From positions 1 to 64,000 of the forward strand of contig BLLU01000100.1 of assembly GCA_011959105.1 (NCBI GenBank): DNA of 64,000 nt, written 5' to 3'. The translations under genes and the position numbers were made by a program. Positions within the stretch are counted from its first letter, which is position 1; each line of letters starts with the position of its first letter. The stretch is from Lachnospiraceae bacterium (GTDB lineage: Bacteria; Bacillota; Clostridia; Lachnospirales; Lachnospiraceae). The notes beneath the pieces are model-generated. The model was not told where the DNA came from. It saw only the letters and a list, made by a program, of their open reading frames with translations, and did no database searches. This document shows positions 1 through 10,161 of this stretch, one piece after another.

Positions 1-2
1 CC

Positions 3-107
3 CCCGGGCGGAGAAGCACCCGGCAATGGGAAGGAAGCACCCCCGGGCGGAGAAGTATCCGGCAGCAGGAAGAAAGTACCCGGCAGTGCGGAAGGAGGCA
101 ATTATGA
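3..107 (+). CDS. C-terminal tail of an upstream protein (partial)
   Basis: The frame that begins at base 3 is open from the window edge and ends in TGA at 105-107, which overlaps the ATG of the ABC ATPase as ATGA. That overlap is the usual sign of translational coupling, so this is probably the end of the preceding gene of the operon. The tail is rich in Arg, Gln, Ser and Thr and comes from a 39-bp DNA repeat (units near 1 and 40). In such operons the upstream gene is often a GntR/YtrA-type regulator, but too little is visible to identify it. The other two frames are also open here, so the frame choice rests on the overlap alone. Confidence 0.35.
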   Translation, partial: PGRRSTRQWEGSTPGRRSIRQQEESTRQCGRRQL

Positions 108-1006
108 TAGAAGTGACCGGTTTACAGAAAAGCTTTGAGGATATCAAAGCGATAGATCAGATCACGGCCCGGATTGAGGAGGGGCATGTATTTGGACTGA
201 TCGGAACCAACGGGGCGGGCAAATCCACCTTTCTGCGGCTGCTCTGCGGCGTGCTGAAAGCCGACAGGGGACAGGTGCTGGTGGACGGGGCGAAAGTATA
301 TGACAATCCCCGTGTGAAAGCAAAATTTTTCTATATTTCCGATGAGATGTTCTTTTTCAAAAACGGCACTCCCCGGGACATGGCCCGGCTGTACGAAACC
401 TACTACCCATCCTTCGACCGAAAGCGGTTCGAGGAAATGCTGGTGAAATTCGGCCTGGACGCAGGGCGCAGGGTCGACACCTTTTCCAAGGGAATGAAGA
501 AGCAGCTGGCGGTGCTCTGCGGTATCTGCGCGGGCGTCAAGTATCTCCTCTGTGACGAGACCTTTGACGGGCTGGATCCGGTGATGCGGCAGGCGGTGAA
601 AGCCCTGTTTGCCCGGGAGATGGAAGAGAGGGGGCTGACTCCCATTATTGCCTCCCACAATCTCCGGGAACTGGAGGATATCTGCGAGTATGTGGGACTG
701 CTGCACAGGGGAGGGATACTTTTTGCAAGAGATCTGGATGATATGAAACTGAATCTGCACAAGGTACAATGTGTGGTTAAGACGCAGGCCACCCTGGAAC
801 ATATCCGAAAGAACCTGGAGGTGGTGACCATGGATCAGAGGGGGACGCTGTATACCTTTACCATAAGGGGTACCCGGGAAGTACTGGTGGAGTATATGGA
901 ACTGCTGAATCCTGTATTTTATGAACTGCTTCCTCTTTCTCTGGAGGAAATCTTTATCAGTGAGACGGAGGTAAACGGATATGACATCAAAGCACTTATT
1001 TCTTAA
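104..1006 (+). CDS. ABC transporter ATP-binding protein
   Basis: A 300-residue ATPase that would power the permease encoded next, in the cytoplasm at the membrane. It has the Walker A motif GTNGAGKST near residue 40, a degenerate signature (FSKGMKKQL), a Walker B-like segment LLCDETFDGLD and a switch His (IIASHN). The C-terminal 80 residues are the extension typical of YtrB/YhcH-like ABC-2 exporters. ATG 104 is chosen because GGAGG lies at 94-98; the frame is open further upstream but that stretch is repetitive. The next gene starts 26 bp before this one stops, so the two are translationally coupled. The substrate cannot be read from the sequence. Confidence 0.9.
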   Translation: MIEVTGLQKSFEDIKAIDQITARIEEGHVFGLIGTNGAGKSTFLRLLCGVLKADRGQVLVDGAKVYDNPRVKAKFFYISDEMFFFKNGTPRDMARLYETYYPSFDRKRFEEMLVKFGLDAGRRVDTFSKGMKKQLAVLCGICAGVKYLLCDETFDGLDPVMRQAVKALFAREMEERGLTPIIASHNLRELEDICEYVGLLHRGGILFARDLDDMKLNLHKVQCVVKTQATLEHIRKNLEVVTMDQRGTLYTFTIRGTREVLVEYMELLNPVFYELLPLSLEEIFISETEVNGYDIKALIS

Positions 1007-3224
1007 GGGAATGAAGGAAGATCTGCGGCACAAAGTCTGGATGCTGGCGCTGTCCCTGCTGGGGAACTTTCTGGCCATGCCTGTGTTGTGGCTGCTGAAT
1101 TACAGTGATGTGGCCTTCGCGGATGTCCGAATGCTGACATCCGAAATGACCGCCCGGCAGCAGGCCGAAGCCATCGCCCAGTCCACGGAAAGGATGATAA
1201 ATTTTTTCGGAAAAGGGCTGGTAATTGCTGCCAGTATAATCGCTATTTTGGGGGCCGTGGTGGTGGGACTGGAGTGTTTTCACTATTTGCAGCAGAAATC
1301 CATGGTGGATACCTATCACAGTCTGCCTGTGGGCAAGACGCAGTTATTTGGGATCAAATATATAAACGGCCTGTTGATCTGGCTGGTTCCCTATCTGTTC
1401 TGTACGGTTCTGACTCTGGTATTTGCCGGGATTCTGCTGGCCAGGGTGGGAGGCAGTGGAGGAATTCTCGGGCTGATACTGGAGGCAGCCAAAAATACAG
1501 CGGTGCTTATGGTCCTGTTTCTGTTGATCTACCATCTGCTGCTGCTGGCCACCATGCTCACGGGCAATATGCTGAATACTTTGGCGGTGGCTTCTATCCT
1601 GGGCTGCGGCGTGATCGCCGCCTATGGGCTGACACTGGGTTTTACGACCACTTTTTTCCACACCCATTACGCAGAAATGAAAGGGCTGGCTCTGGCCAGC
1701 TATGGTTCGCCGCTGGCGGCTCCTTTTGTGCTGCTGGGTTCTTATTTAGACAATGATTCTCAAGTAGGGAACGGTTTCCCCGCCATTTTGCCCAAATGCC
1801 TGGCCATGGCTCTGACCCTGGGGGCGCTGGCATGGCTGGCCTATCTCAGAAGGCCCTCCGAGCGGGCAGGAAGGGGTCTTACTTTATGGTGGGTGGCAGG
1901 GCCGCTTCGCTTTTTTGTCAGTGTCCTGGGCGGTATGAGCGGCTGGGTTTTTATGTATTACCTGATGAGAGACAGCAACGGACACACGGTCTGGAGTCTT
2001 TTTGGAGCCTTACTGGGGGGCATACTGTGCTATGGTGTTTCGGATGTGGTGTTTTCCATGGACTTCAAGGCATTTTTCCGGCATAAGTGGGGTATGGGCA
2101 TGGCTATGGGGGCCGCGTTGATGGTTTGTGTTGGATTCCAGGGAGACTGGATGGGATATGACCGTTATCTGCCGGATCAGGAACAGATTGTGGCGGCTTC
2201 CATTGCCTGCCGATCTTATGGCAATTACAGCCTGGAACAGATGCTGTACGGGATGGAATTTACGGATGCGGCCCGGATTTACGACTTTCTGGAGAGAGGC
2301 GTGGAGAATGCCCAAGGCCGGACACACAGCCCCGAAGATATAAGGGTGGAGGAGGCTTACAGCGGAGAACGGTTTGACCGAGACAATTTTGCGGTACGGG
2401 TGATGCTGGACAATGGGGACAGCTATACCCGCAGATACTCTTATTATGAGTGGGACGCGGATGTGGTGCTTCCTCTGCTGTGCAGTAAGGAATATGCGGA
2501 TGCCGCTTATTATGTGAAGGGGCAGATGACGGACAACTGTACCAGTATGCGGTTCTGCTGGGAGATAAACGGGCAGAGCGAGACGGAGACTGACAGGAGA
2601 GAATTGATTCGGGAGGTGGCGGAGGCATACAACCAGGATCTGATGGAAAATCCCCAGGCAGTCATATTGGGGGAGGGCCGGCTGCTGGGGCAGATTGCCA
2701 TGAGGATGCAGGAGGGAAGAATACGGTATCTGTATATAATGGACCATATGTCCCACACTCTGGAAGTGTTGGAAGAAAGCGGCATCCTGACCGACAGTCT
2801 GCCTTTTCGGACAGAGGATGTGAAGATCCTCACCTTTAATATATCGGCCAGTAAGTACTGGTACAGGGGAGACAGTCATATCAGCCCGGCGGAGCGGTGC
2901 ATAAGAAGTTATTTTGGGGTATATCCGGAGAGCCTGCCGGATCTGCCGCCGGCGGAGGCAGCGCAGAACGAGGCGGAAGGAGGGAGCACGCAGTTTACAC
3001 AGGTGCCTTCGGTTTACAGTTTTTCCATTACCGCTCCCGAGGAGATCGCGGAGCTGCTGCCCTTGATTCAGTTCAGTAATATGAGTTCCGGAGGCGTGTT
3101 CACGGGAGAGTTTGTGACGGATATATGTATCGGAGATGCTCGGGGCATGGAGTGGAACGTTTGTATGCGCAGCGGCATAATGCCGGAGAAGTATATCAGG
3201 AGATTTTTGGAGTATGTGGAATAG
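981..3224 (+). CDS. Large ABC-2 type permease with extracytoplasmic domain (DUF6449-like)
   Basis: A 747-residue integral membrane protein. The first ~400 residues hold about eight hydrophobic segments with an ABC-2 permease layout, with a large soluble loop after the first segment. The last ~340 residues are hydrophilic, resemble the DUF6449 domain found in Lachnospiraceae permeases, and should lie outside the membrane. The start overlaps the ATPase gene, whose product is the obvious partner. The pair resembles YtrBC/BceAB-like exporters for cell-envelope stress, but the substrate is unknown and the DUF assignment is from memory. Confidence 0.8.
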   Translation: MTSKHLFLKGMKEDLRHKVWMLALSLLGNFLAMPVLWLLNYSDVAFADVRMLTSEMTARQQAEAIAQSTERMINFFGKGLVIAASIIAILGAVVVGLECFHYLQQKSMVDTYHSLPVGKTQLFGIKYINGLLIWLVPYLFCTVLTLVFAGILLARVGGSGGILGLILEAAKNTAVLMVLFLLIYHLLLLATMLTGNMLNTLAVASILGCGVIAAYGLTLGFTTTFFHTHYAEMKGLALASYGSPLAAPFVLLGSYLDNDSQVGNGFPAILPKCLAMALTLGALAWLAYLRRPSERAGRGLTLWWVAGPLRFFVSVLGGMSGWVFMYYLMRDSNGHTVWSLFGALLGGILCYGVSDVVFSMDFKAFFRHKWGMGMAMGAALMVCVGFQGDWMGYDRYLPDQEQIVAASIACRSYGNYSLEQMLYGMEFTDAARIYDFLERGVENAQGRTHSPEDIRVEEAYSGERFDRDNFAVRVMLDNGDSYTRRYSYYEWDADVVLPLLCSKEYADAAYYVKGQMTDNCTSMRFCWEINGQSETETDRRELIREVAEAYNQDLMENPQAVILGEGRLLGQIAMRMQEGRIRYLYIMDHMSHTLEVLEESGILTDSLPFRTEDVKILTFNISASKYWYRGDSHISPAERCIRSYFGVYPESLPDLPPAEAAQNEAEGGSTQFTQVPSVYSFSITAPEEIAELLPLIQFSNMSSGGVFTGEFVTDICIGDARGMEWNVCMRSGIMPEKYIRRFLEYVE

Positions 3225-3254
3225 AAAATGTAGAATAAAATATTAATTCTGAAA

Positions 3255-3283
3255 TTGCAATTTCCCCCGGGGCTGTGTATAAT
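3255..3283 (+). promoter_or_regulatory. Sigma-A type promoter before the 3421 gene
   Basis: TTGCAA (3255-3260) and TATAAT (3278-3283) are separated by 17 bp. It sits in the 196-bp gap after the ABC permease and would give a leader of about 130 nt. Confidence 0.6.
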
Positions 3284-3420
3284 AAGATTAAAGAGACAGA
3301 GGTGAAGGCGGACAGGGGACTGATTTGCGGGACGGGCAGAGCATATAAAGATGTTCTGCCTTACTTGTATAGGGAAGGGATTTCTCTTACAGAGGGGAAG
3401 GACGTAAGGGGGGAGGGAGT

Positions 3421-3837
3421 ATGGCAAAGGACACGCGTTTGATCAATATATATCTTAAGATACACCATAAAAGAACATTGACCATGGACGACCTGGGCTA
3501 TTTGGCTGCGTATGACCCGGAGTGCTTTGAGAAAACCTGTAAAAACGTTATTTATAAGGTTCCTGAAATAAAGTCCATTATGGAACCGGAGGCCGCGGCC
3601 CCCCAAAAGGAGGAATCCGAACAGGAGTCCTTTGAATGGCAGAGTATAGAGACCCTTCTGAAGAATTTGCAGCGCCTGGAAATAAATGATTTTCCGGTGG
3701 AGAATATGGATGCGGACAAAGTAAAAAGTCTGCTGGGAAATTTGTATATGGAGCTGCTGTTTCCTCATAATGATCAGTACACCTTTGTCAATATGGCGGA
3801 CAACGGACACATTTCCTTGTTTGACAAGAAGGCATAA
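3421..3837 (+). CDS. Conserved hypothetical protein, 138 aa
   Basis: A soluble, acidic protein with no signal peptide or membrane segment. The N-terminal third reads as a small helical domain (MAKDTRLINIYLKIHHKRTL) followed by an Ala/Glu-rich linker and a second helical part. The start has a good ribosome site (GGGGAGGGAGT) directly upstream. It is followed by the GH5 gene after 46 bp, so it may be cotranscribed with it. I do not recognise the family. Confidence 0.6.
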   Translation: MAKDTRLINIYLKIHHKRTLTMDDLGYLAAYDPECFEKTCKNVIYKVPEIKSIMEPEAAAPQKEESEQESFEWQSIETLLKNLQRLEINDFPVENMDADKVKSLLGNLYMELLFPHNDQYTFVNMADNGHISLFDKKA

Positions 3838-3883
3838 ACGGAGGCCGGGATTATAAATTGCCCCTGTTGGTGGAGGAGAAAGC

Positions 3884-5725
3884 ATGAGAGAAATGAACGA
3901 ACAAAAATATTCCCGCAATATGGCGCTGAGCCTGCTGGCGGGCATTGCACTGGGAGCGGTGATTACGCTGGCGCTGTTGTGGGCACTGGGCTATTTCCCC
4001 GGCAAGGGGCAGGGGGAAGCCCTGGAAACGGACAGCAGTCCTATGGCTGCTGCGGGGGAAGCCCCCCAACTGCCTGATCATGGGGAAACTGCTTCAGTGG
4101 AATCTTCGGAGTCTCAGAATGGGACCGGGCAGGGAGAGAACGGTTCCCAGGATAAGCCGGGTCAGGACAGCGGCGCTTCCGAAAGCGCTCAGGACAAGCC
4201 GGAACAGGGCAGCGGTGCTTCCGAAAGCGCTCAGGACAAACCGGGGCCGGAGGAAGGTTCTTCATCGGTCAGTCTGGACTTTCGGTTAAACGGCGGCTGG
4301 GATGGGGAGGAGGGCCATTACTGCCAGTACCTGGTCTCCATCATAAATGATTCCGGCAGTAAGATTACGGACTGGAAGATTACGGTGCCCGGCTTTGAGG
4401 GCTGCAGGGTGGATTCTTACTGGTGCTGTGAACTGGAGACGGAAGGAGAAAACCTGATCGTCACGCCTGCGGACTTTAATCAGGAAATCTGGGAGAACAG
4501 CAGAGTGGAGGGGATCGGCATTACCGTGGTGACGGAGAAGGAACGGGAACTGACAGAGGCGGTTCTGGAGGCGGAGACGACGGAGGGGAAGATCACCGCT
4601 GCTCTGGGGGATGCGCCTTTGCCCCGGTCTGATTCTTCTGACGTACAGGACGGGAATGCTCCGGCGGCAAGTAGCGGAAACGGGCAGACACCGGGACAGG
4701 AGACCGGACAAAGGCCCGATCAGGGGGCACAGAGTCAGGGAATGTCAAATCAGGGAGCCAAAGGTCCGGAGATCCGGACGGGGGATGAACTGGGGGGATT
4801 TGTGGTGACGGAGGGTACGCCGGTGGGGGATCACGGGCGGCTGCGGGTGGAGAACGGCAGCCTGGTGGATCAGTACGGGGAAGCCTACCAGATGCACGGC
4901 GTCAGTACCCATGGCCTGGCCTGGTTCCCGGAATATGTGTCGGAAGAGACTTTTCGCACGTTTCGCAGCGACTGGGACGCGGATCTGATGCGTCTGGCCA
5001 TGTATAGTGATGAATATGGTGGATATAGTAATGGGGGAGATAAGAAGGAACTGAAACAACTCATAGACAGGGGAGTGGAGTACGCTTCCGGCCAGGGCAT
5101 GTACGTGATTATAGACTGGCATGTGCTGGGGGAGGGAAATCCCAATATTCACAAAGAGGACGCCATTGACTTCTTTGATGAAATGTCTGAAAAATATGGG
5201 GACCAGGGCAATGTGATCTACGAGATCTGCAATGAACCCAATGGCGGCGTGTCCTGGAAGGATGTGAAAAAATACGCGGAAGAGGTGATCCCGGTGATCC
5301 GGGCCAACGATCCCTACGGCATCATTCTGGTGGGTACGCCCCAGTGGAGCCAGCTGATCGGGGATGCTGCCGCCGACCCCATAGAGGGTTATGACAACAT
5401 TATGTATACTCTGCATTTCTATGCGGCTACCCACAAGGAGGACCTGCGGGGGAATCTGGAGAAGGCGCTGAAGGACGGTCTGCCGGTGTTTGTCAGTGAG
5501 TGCAGCATCTGTGACGCCTCCGGCAACGGAAGCATTGATGAGAAGTCGGCCCAGGCGTGGGTGGACCTGCTGGACCAATACAGCGTGAGTTATGTGGCCT
5601 GGGCCGCCAGCAACAAGAACGAGACGGCGGCGCTGATCAGCAGCGGATGCGGCAAACTCAGTGACTGGAGCGACCAGGAGTTGTCCGATACGGGCAGATG
5701 GTTTAAGGCACAGTTTACAAAATAG
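3884..5725 (+). CDS. Membrane-anchored GH5 endoglucanase with CBM2-like domain
   Basis: A 613-residue glycoside hydrolase, expected to cleave beta-1,4-glucans at the cell surface. Residues 13-37 form one hydrophobic anchor without a clear cleavage site. A linker follows with a repeated QDKPxQxSGASESA unit (about 89-120), then a CBM2-like beta domain (about 127-220), a Gly/Gln-rich linker, and the GH5 barrel (about 305-610). The acid/base is Glu451 in YEICNEPNG and the nucleophile Glu539 in VFVSECS, as in family 5. GGAGG precedes ATG 3884. GH5 is secure; the exact substrate (cellulose, glucan or mannan) is not. Confidence 0.88.
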   Translation: MREMNEQKYSRNMALSLLAGIALGAVITLALLWALGYFPGKGQGEALETDSSPMAAAGEAPQLPDHGETASVESSESQNGTGQGENGSQDKPGQDSGASESAQDKPEQGSGASESAQDKPGPEEGSSSVSLDFRLNGGWDGEEGHYCQYLVSIINDSGSKITDWKITVPGFEGCRVDSYWCCELETEGENLIVTPADFNQEIWENSRVEGIGITVVTEKERELTEAVLEAETTEGKITAALGDAPLPRSDSSDVQDGNAPAASSGNGQTPGQETGQRPDQGAQSQGMSNQGAKGPEIRTGDELGGFVVTEGTPVGDHGRLRVENGSLVDQYGEAYQMHGVSTHGLAWFPEYVSEETFRTFRSDWDADLMRLAMYSDEYGGYSNGGDKKELKQLIDRGVEYASGQGMYVIIDWHVLGEGNPNIHKEDAIDFFDEMSEKYGDQGNVIYEICNEPNGGVSWKDVKKYAEEVIPVIRANDPYGIILVGTPQWSQLIGDAAADPIEGYDNIMYTLHFYAATHKEDLRGNLEKALKDGLPVFVSECSICDASGNGSIDEKSAQAWVDLLDQYSVSYVAWAASNKNETAALISSGCGKLSDWSDQELSDTGRWFKAQFTK

Positions 5726-5776
5726 TTTTAAAAACTACATGAAAAAATATCCGAACTACAAAATGTTACATACCTA

Positions 5777-5805
5777 TTGCAAAAAGAAAGTATTCATGTT
5801 AGACT
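5777..5805 (+). promoter_or_regulatory. Promoter before degV
   Basis: TTGCAA (5777-5782), a 17-bp spacer and TAGACT (5800-5805). The resulting leader of about 125 nt contains no feature that I recognise. Confidence 0.45.
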
Positions 5806-5938
5806 ACTTATGAGCAATAGCCATGCCAATATTTTCCGGGTTTGTCCGCATACGGGCAGGAGGAGCCCGGATGGAATGCGGGCAGGATACCCGGGCATGG
5901 AACGCACAGTATGTAGAGCTGAGGAAGGATTTTTTTCT

Positions 5939-6835
5939 ATGAGTAAGTTATTTCATATCATAACAGACGGTTCCTGCGATCTGCCCCCTGAGTGGGCGGA
6001 GCAGAAGGGATATTCGGTGGTTCCTTTTTACGTATCCTTTGACGATGAGCATTACTGCAAGGAGATTGAGGACATCGGCATTCGGGACTTTTACCAGCAG
6101 ATGGTGGACCGCAAAGGGGTATATCCCAAGTCTTCCATGCCTTCGACCCAGGATTATGTAGATGCCTTTATGCCTTGGGTGGAGCAGGACATGCCCATAA
6201 TCTGCATCTGCATCACCACAAAATTCAGCGGCTCCATGCAGTCGGCCATGAACGCTCTGCAGATCATCCGTGAAGAGAGGCCCCAGGCCCGTATACAGAT
6301 CATTGATTCCACCGTGAATACAGTGCTGCAGGGGATACTGGTGCTGGAGGTGGTCAAGTGCCAGGAGAGCGGTATGACTTACGAGGAGACCATCCGCAAG
6401 ATCGAGGAAATAAAAAGCACAGGCAGGATTTTTTTCACTGTGGGAGATATGGAATACCTGGCCCATGGCGGGCGGATCGGCAAGGTGAGCAGCGTGGCAG
6501 GAAGCCTGTTGGGGATCAAACCGGTGATTACGCTGAAGCAGGGAGAGATATTCCCCAGCGGCATCGGCCGCAGCAGACGCAAGAACCTGGATAAGACCAT
6601 TTCCCTGCTGCAGGCTTATCTGGCGGAAAGCGGAGAGGATGTGAGCCGATTCAGCATAGCGGTGGGATACGGATATGACTATCAGGAAGCGGTGGAGTAC
6701 CGCCGTCTGGTATCCCAGGCCCTGGGAGGCAGGCTGAAGGAGGAGGACATTCTGCTCCTGCAGATCGGCGCCACCATATCGGTACACACAGGTCCCTATC
6801 CTTTGGGGCTTGGCATTATCCGAAAAGCGGTGTAA
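5939..6835 (+). CDS. DegV family fatty-acid-binding protein
   Basis: A 298-residue cytosolic protein. DegV/FakB proteins bind a fatty acid and present it to a FakA kinase for incorporation into phospholipid. The N-terminal motif IITDGSCDLP, the TTKFSGS segment and the MEYLAHGGRIGK motif are typical of the family. ATG 5939 is preferred because GAGGAAGGA lies 10 bp upstream and the family begins here; a longer frame from 5777 is unlikely. No fakA lies nearby. A terminator follows directly. Confidence 0.9.
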   Translation: MSKLFHIITDGSCDLPPEWAEQKGYSVVPFYVSFDDEHYCKEIEDIGIRDFYQQMVDRKGVYPKSSMPSTQDYVDAFMPWVEQDMPIICICITTKFSGSMQSAMNALQIIREERPQARIQIIDSTVNTVLQGILVLEVVKCQESGMTYEETIRKIEEIKSTGRIFFTVGDMEYLAHGGRIGKVSSVAGSLLGIKPVITLKQGEIFPSGIGRSRRKNLDKTISLLQAYLAESGEDVSRFSIAVGYGYDYQEAVEYRRLVSQALGGRLKEEDILLLQIGATISVHTGPYPLGLGIIRKAV

Positions 6836-6845
6836 AATAAATATG

Positions 6846-6879
6846 GACCTGACGGGCCCGACGCCTGTCAGGTCTTTTT
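6846..6879 (+). terminator. Rho-independent terminator after degV
   Basis: Stem GACCTGAC (6846-6853) pairs with GTCAGGTC (6867-6874), followed by a T-run. Confidence 0.85.
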
Positions 6880-6928
6880 GTAGATTCGGAACTTCAGACA
6901 TGCGGAACCTTAAATAGGAGAGAGACAA

Positions 6929-8281
6929 ATGATAGGATTTCGTTATCCCAGGGAAGATGTAAAGAAAGCAGTCGGCATGGCCTGGCCTGCGGTATTGGAA
7001 TCTTTTTTTACCGCTTTTGCGGGGCTGGTGGACTCTCTGATGGTCAGTTCCCTGGGCTCCTCGGCGGTGGCGGCGGTGGGACTGACTACCCAGCCCAAGA
7101 TGGTGGGGCTGGCGCTTTTTTTTGCGGCCAATGTGTCCATATCCGCTCTGGTGGCCCGGCGCAAGGGAGAGGGGAATAAGGAGGGAGCCAATGGGATTCT
7201 GGCAACTTTCCTGGTATTCATCCTGGGGGCGGCGGCATTGATCAGCGTATTGGCGGTGGTCTTTGCGGACCCTGTTATCCGGCTGTGCGGTTCAGAGTCG
7301 GACACCCACAGGGATGCGGTGCAGTATTTTCAGATTGTTATGGGGGGCATGATCTTTAACTGTGTGCAGATGGGAGTCAACGCCGCCCAGCGGGGGGCGG
7401 GCAACACCCGGATCACCATGCGCACCAATCTGGTCTCCAACACCATCAATATCCTTCTGAACTATCTGTTAATCCAGGGACATATGGGCTTTCCAGCTCT
7501 GGGCATCCGGGGAGCGGCGCTGGCCACGGTATCCGGCACGGTGGTGGCCGGCTTTATGAGTCTGTGGTCCATTCGGAAAGAGGAGAATTTTGTGAGTCTG
7601 GCCTATATCCTGAAGCAAAAGATCCGACCGGGGATGGCGGCCATGCGGCAGATCATCCATGTGGGGTACAGTGTGTTCGCGGAACAGCTTCTGATGCGGA
7701 TCGGCTTTATGATGACCTCCCTGATGGCGGCCAGCCAGGGTACTTTCGCCATGGCCGCCCACCAGGTGGGGATGAATGTGATGAGCCTGTCCTTCTCTTT
7801 CGGGGACGGCCTGCAGGCTACGGCGGTGGCCCTGATCGGCTACAGCCTGGGGGCGGGAGATCCCCCCAAGGCCCGGGAGTACGGGGCCATCTGCCGGATG
7901 CTGGGAGGCTGTGTCTCCGTGGTGCTGGCGGTGGCCTATTTCTTCGGAGGAGGATGGCTTTATGGTCTGTTCTTTGAGGAAGCGGAGATCATAGCCACCG
8001 GCGTACAGATCATGCGGATCATCATCTTTGTGGTATTGCTGCAGATCGCCCAGGTGATCTATATGGGATGCCTGCGGGGGGCGGGGGATACCCTGTATAC
8101 CGCCATTGCTTCCACGATCAGCGTCACGGTGATCCGAACGGCAGGTTCCTGGTTTTTCGGGTATGTGCTGCACTGGGGCATCGCCGGAATCTGGATGGGC
8201 GTGGTGGCGGACCAGCTTTCCCGGTTTTTGTTTGCCTCCATCCGATTTAAGCGGGGGAAGTGGACGGAAATTAAAATATAG
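6929..8281 (+). CDS. MATE family efflux transporter
   Basis: A 450-residue membrane protein with about 12 hydrophobic segments in two homologous halves, the MATE (NorM/DinF) layout. These pumps export cationic drugs or metabolites using Na+ or H+ gradients. The N-terminal half contains WPAVLESFFTAFAGLVDSLM and repeated Gly/Ala-rich helices. AGGAGAG precedes ATG 6929. It lies alone between the degV terminator and the chemoreceptor gene. The substrate is unknown. Confidence 0.9.
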   Translation: MIGFRYPREDVKKAVGMAWPAVLESFFTAFAGLVDSLMVSSLGSSAVAAVGLTTQPKMVGLALFFAANVSISALVARRKGEGNKEGANGILATFLVFILGAAALISVLAVVFADPVIRLCGSESDTHRDAVQYFQIVMGGMIFNCVQMGVNAAQRGAGNTRITMRTNLVSNTINILLNYLLIQGHMGFPALGIRGAALATVSGTVVAGFMSLWSIRKEENFVSLAYILKQKIRPGMAAMRQIIHVGYSVFAEQLLMRIGFMMTSLMAASQGTFAMAAHQVGMNVMSLSFSFGDGLQATAVALIGYSLGAGDPPKAREYGAICRMLGGCVSVVLAVAYFFGGGWLYGLFFEEAEIIATGVQIMRIIIFVVLLQIAQVIYMGCLRGAGDTLYTAIASTISVTVIRTAGSWFFGYVLHWGIAGIWMGVVADQLSRFLFASIRFKRGKWTEIKI

Positions 8282-8350
8282 CCTTGTATGTTATGAGAAA
8301 ATAACTTGTGCCATACTTGAAAGTGTAGTACAATAAATATACTTTAACTC

Positions 8351-10096
8351 ATGGCAAACAATTCAGAGAGGGTATCGCAGACAATGAGAGAACAAAAGAA
8401 CAAGGTTTCATTTTTCCATTCCATCAAATTCAAGATTTTAATGCTGGTATTCGGCACCGTTTTTTCCAGCGTGGTAATCTGCATTGCCACTGCCGTGCCG
8501 CTGGCCCGCAGCAGTATGCTGGACCGCACGGAGAGTTATATGGAGGATCTGGTATATATCGCCGGGGAGAGTCTGGAGAGGGATGTGGCTGCTCTGGGGC
8601 ATGACGAAGTAATGAATTCGGAAGCCCTGGAGAGGCATCTGGGAAATGTGAAGGTCAGAGGCATGAACAGCAGCTATGCTTATCTGGTATCCCGGGACGG
8701 CACGATGGTGTACCATCCCACTGCGGACAAGATCGGCCAGCCGGTGGAGAATGACGCCGTCAAACTGCTTATGGGGGAGATCAGCCGGGGAAACAGGCCG
8801 GAGACAGATGTAATCCGTTACAATTTCAATGGAGTGATCAAGTATGCCGCTTTCTATATCAGTCAGGATATGAATTATATCCTGGTGGTGACCGGGGATG
8901 AGAGCGAAATTCTGAGGGCGGTCAGGACTTTGACTGTAAACAGCTGCATCGGAGGGGTGATCGTGCTTTTCCTGTGCAATATTATAGGATTTATTGTGGC
9001 ACTGAAGCTGGTGAAGCCCATCGAGAGGACCACGAAAGAAGCGGCCCGTCTGGCGGAATTGGATTTCACCCGGGATGAGACGAAGAAGAGCATCCTGCAC
9101 AGGGAGCGCAGAGACGAGACTGGTGTGATGAACCATGCCATCTCCGTACTGCAGCAGGAACTGGCCATGGTGGCGGCCAATATCAACCAGCAGTGTGAGA
9201 AACTCAACACATCTGCCGGCCATATGACCCAGAGCGTGGAGGAGACTTTGAATACGGTGGAGCAGGTGGAGAAAGCGGTGAACGAGATCGCGGACGGCGC
9301 CACCAGCCAGGCTCAGGAGACCCAGACCGCCACCGAGCAGATTATTGTCATGGGCAATCTGATCGAGCAGACGGACGCGGAGGTGGAGAGCCTGCGGGAG
9401 AATGCCCGTAAGATGCGCGATGCCGGAGAACAGGCCATGGAGATACTGGAGGCCCTGGGACAGGTAAACCAGCAGACCAAGGATGCCATCGCCGTGATCT
9501 CCAAGCAGACGGATGTGACCAATGAGTCCGCCCTGAAGATCAAGACAGCGGTGGATATTATCACGGATATCGCGGAGGAGACCAATCTGCTGTCACTGAA
9601 TGCCTCCATCGAGGCGGCCCGGGCCGGAGAGCAGGGCCGTGGCTTCGCGGTGGTGGCCGGACAGATTCAGAAGCTGGCCGAGCAGTCCAACGAGTCTGCC
9701 CAGCAGATCACGGGCATCATTGAATTGCTGATCCAGGAGACCCAGCGCTCCGTAGAGACCATGACAAATGTGAGGGAAGTGATTGATAAGCAGGACGAGA
9801 ATGTAACCCTGACGGAGAGGGCTTTCGGCGATGTGAAGGACGGCATTACGCATTCCATAGAGGGCATCCGGGCCGTATCCGGAAGAACCAAGGAGTTGGA
9901 CGAGGCCAGAGTCAAGGTGGTGGACGTGGTGCAGAATCTGACGGCGATTGCCGAGGAAAATGCGGCAAGCACCGAGGAGACCTCCGCATCGGCCACAGAG
10001 ATGAGCGCCATCATGGAGAGTATCGACAGCAATGCCAAGGATTTGAACCAGGTGGTGGAACAGCTGCACGGTACCATTGCCAAGTTTAAGATTTAA
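8351..10096 (+). CDS. Methyl-accepting chemotaxis protein
   Basis: A 581-residue transmembrane chemoreceptor. Hydrophobic segments near residues 27-50 and 195-220 flank a periplasm-type sensor of the Cache/sCache kind (GTMVYHP is characteristic). A HAMP linker follows, then a long coiled-coil signalling domain with the conserved hairpin tip region [20 protein letters not shown], which docks CheA/CheW. No che or flagellar genes are nearby. ATG 8384, which has GAGAGGG upstream, is an alternative start that would remove 11 residues. A terminator follows the gene. Confidence 0.92.
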   Translation: MANNSERVSQTMREQKNKVSFFHSIKFKILMLVFGTVFSSVVICIATAVPLARSSMLDRTESYMEDLVYIAGESLERDVAALGHDEVMNSEALERHLGNVKVRGMNSSYAYLVSRDGTMVYHPTADKIGQPVENDAVKLLMGEISRGNRPETDVIRYNFNGVIKYAAFYISQDMNYILVVTGDESEILRAVRTLTVNSCIGGVIVLFLCNIIGFIVALKLVKPIERTTKEAARLAELDFTRDETKKSILHRERRDETGVMNHAISVLQQELAMVAANINQQCEKLNTSAGHMTQSVEETLNTVEQVEKAVNEIADGATSQAQETQTATEQIIVMGNLIEQTDAEVESLRENARKMRDAGEQAMEILEALGQVNQQTKDAIAVISKQTDVTNESALKIKTAVDIITDIAEETNLLSLNASIEAARAGEQGRGFAVVAGQIQKLAEQSNESAQQITGIIELLIQETQRSVETMTNVREVIDKQDENVTLTERAFGDVKDGITHSIEGIRAVSGRTKELDEARVKVVDVVQNLTAIAEENAASTEETSASATEMSAIMESIDSNAKDLNQVVEQLHGTIAKFKI

Positions 10097-10123
10097 TGGG
10101 AATATACAGGCAGTAAAAGCAGG

Positions 10124-10161
10124 GCACTTGCGGGACAGAGCGTTTCCGCAGGTGCTTTTTT
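10124..10161 (+). terminator. Terminator after the chemoreceptor gene
   Basis: GCACTTGCGG (10124-10133) pairs with CCGCAGGTGC (10146-10155) around a 12-nt loop, followed by six T. Confidence 0.9.

Noticed and set aside
5948..6928. 326-codon minus strand frame opposite degV
   Set aside because: It is antisense to a well-supported gene and would run through the degV terminator.
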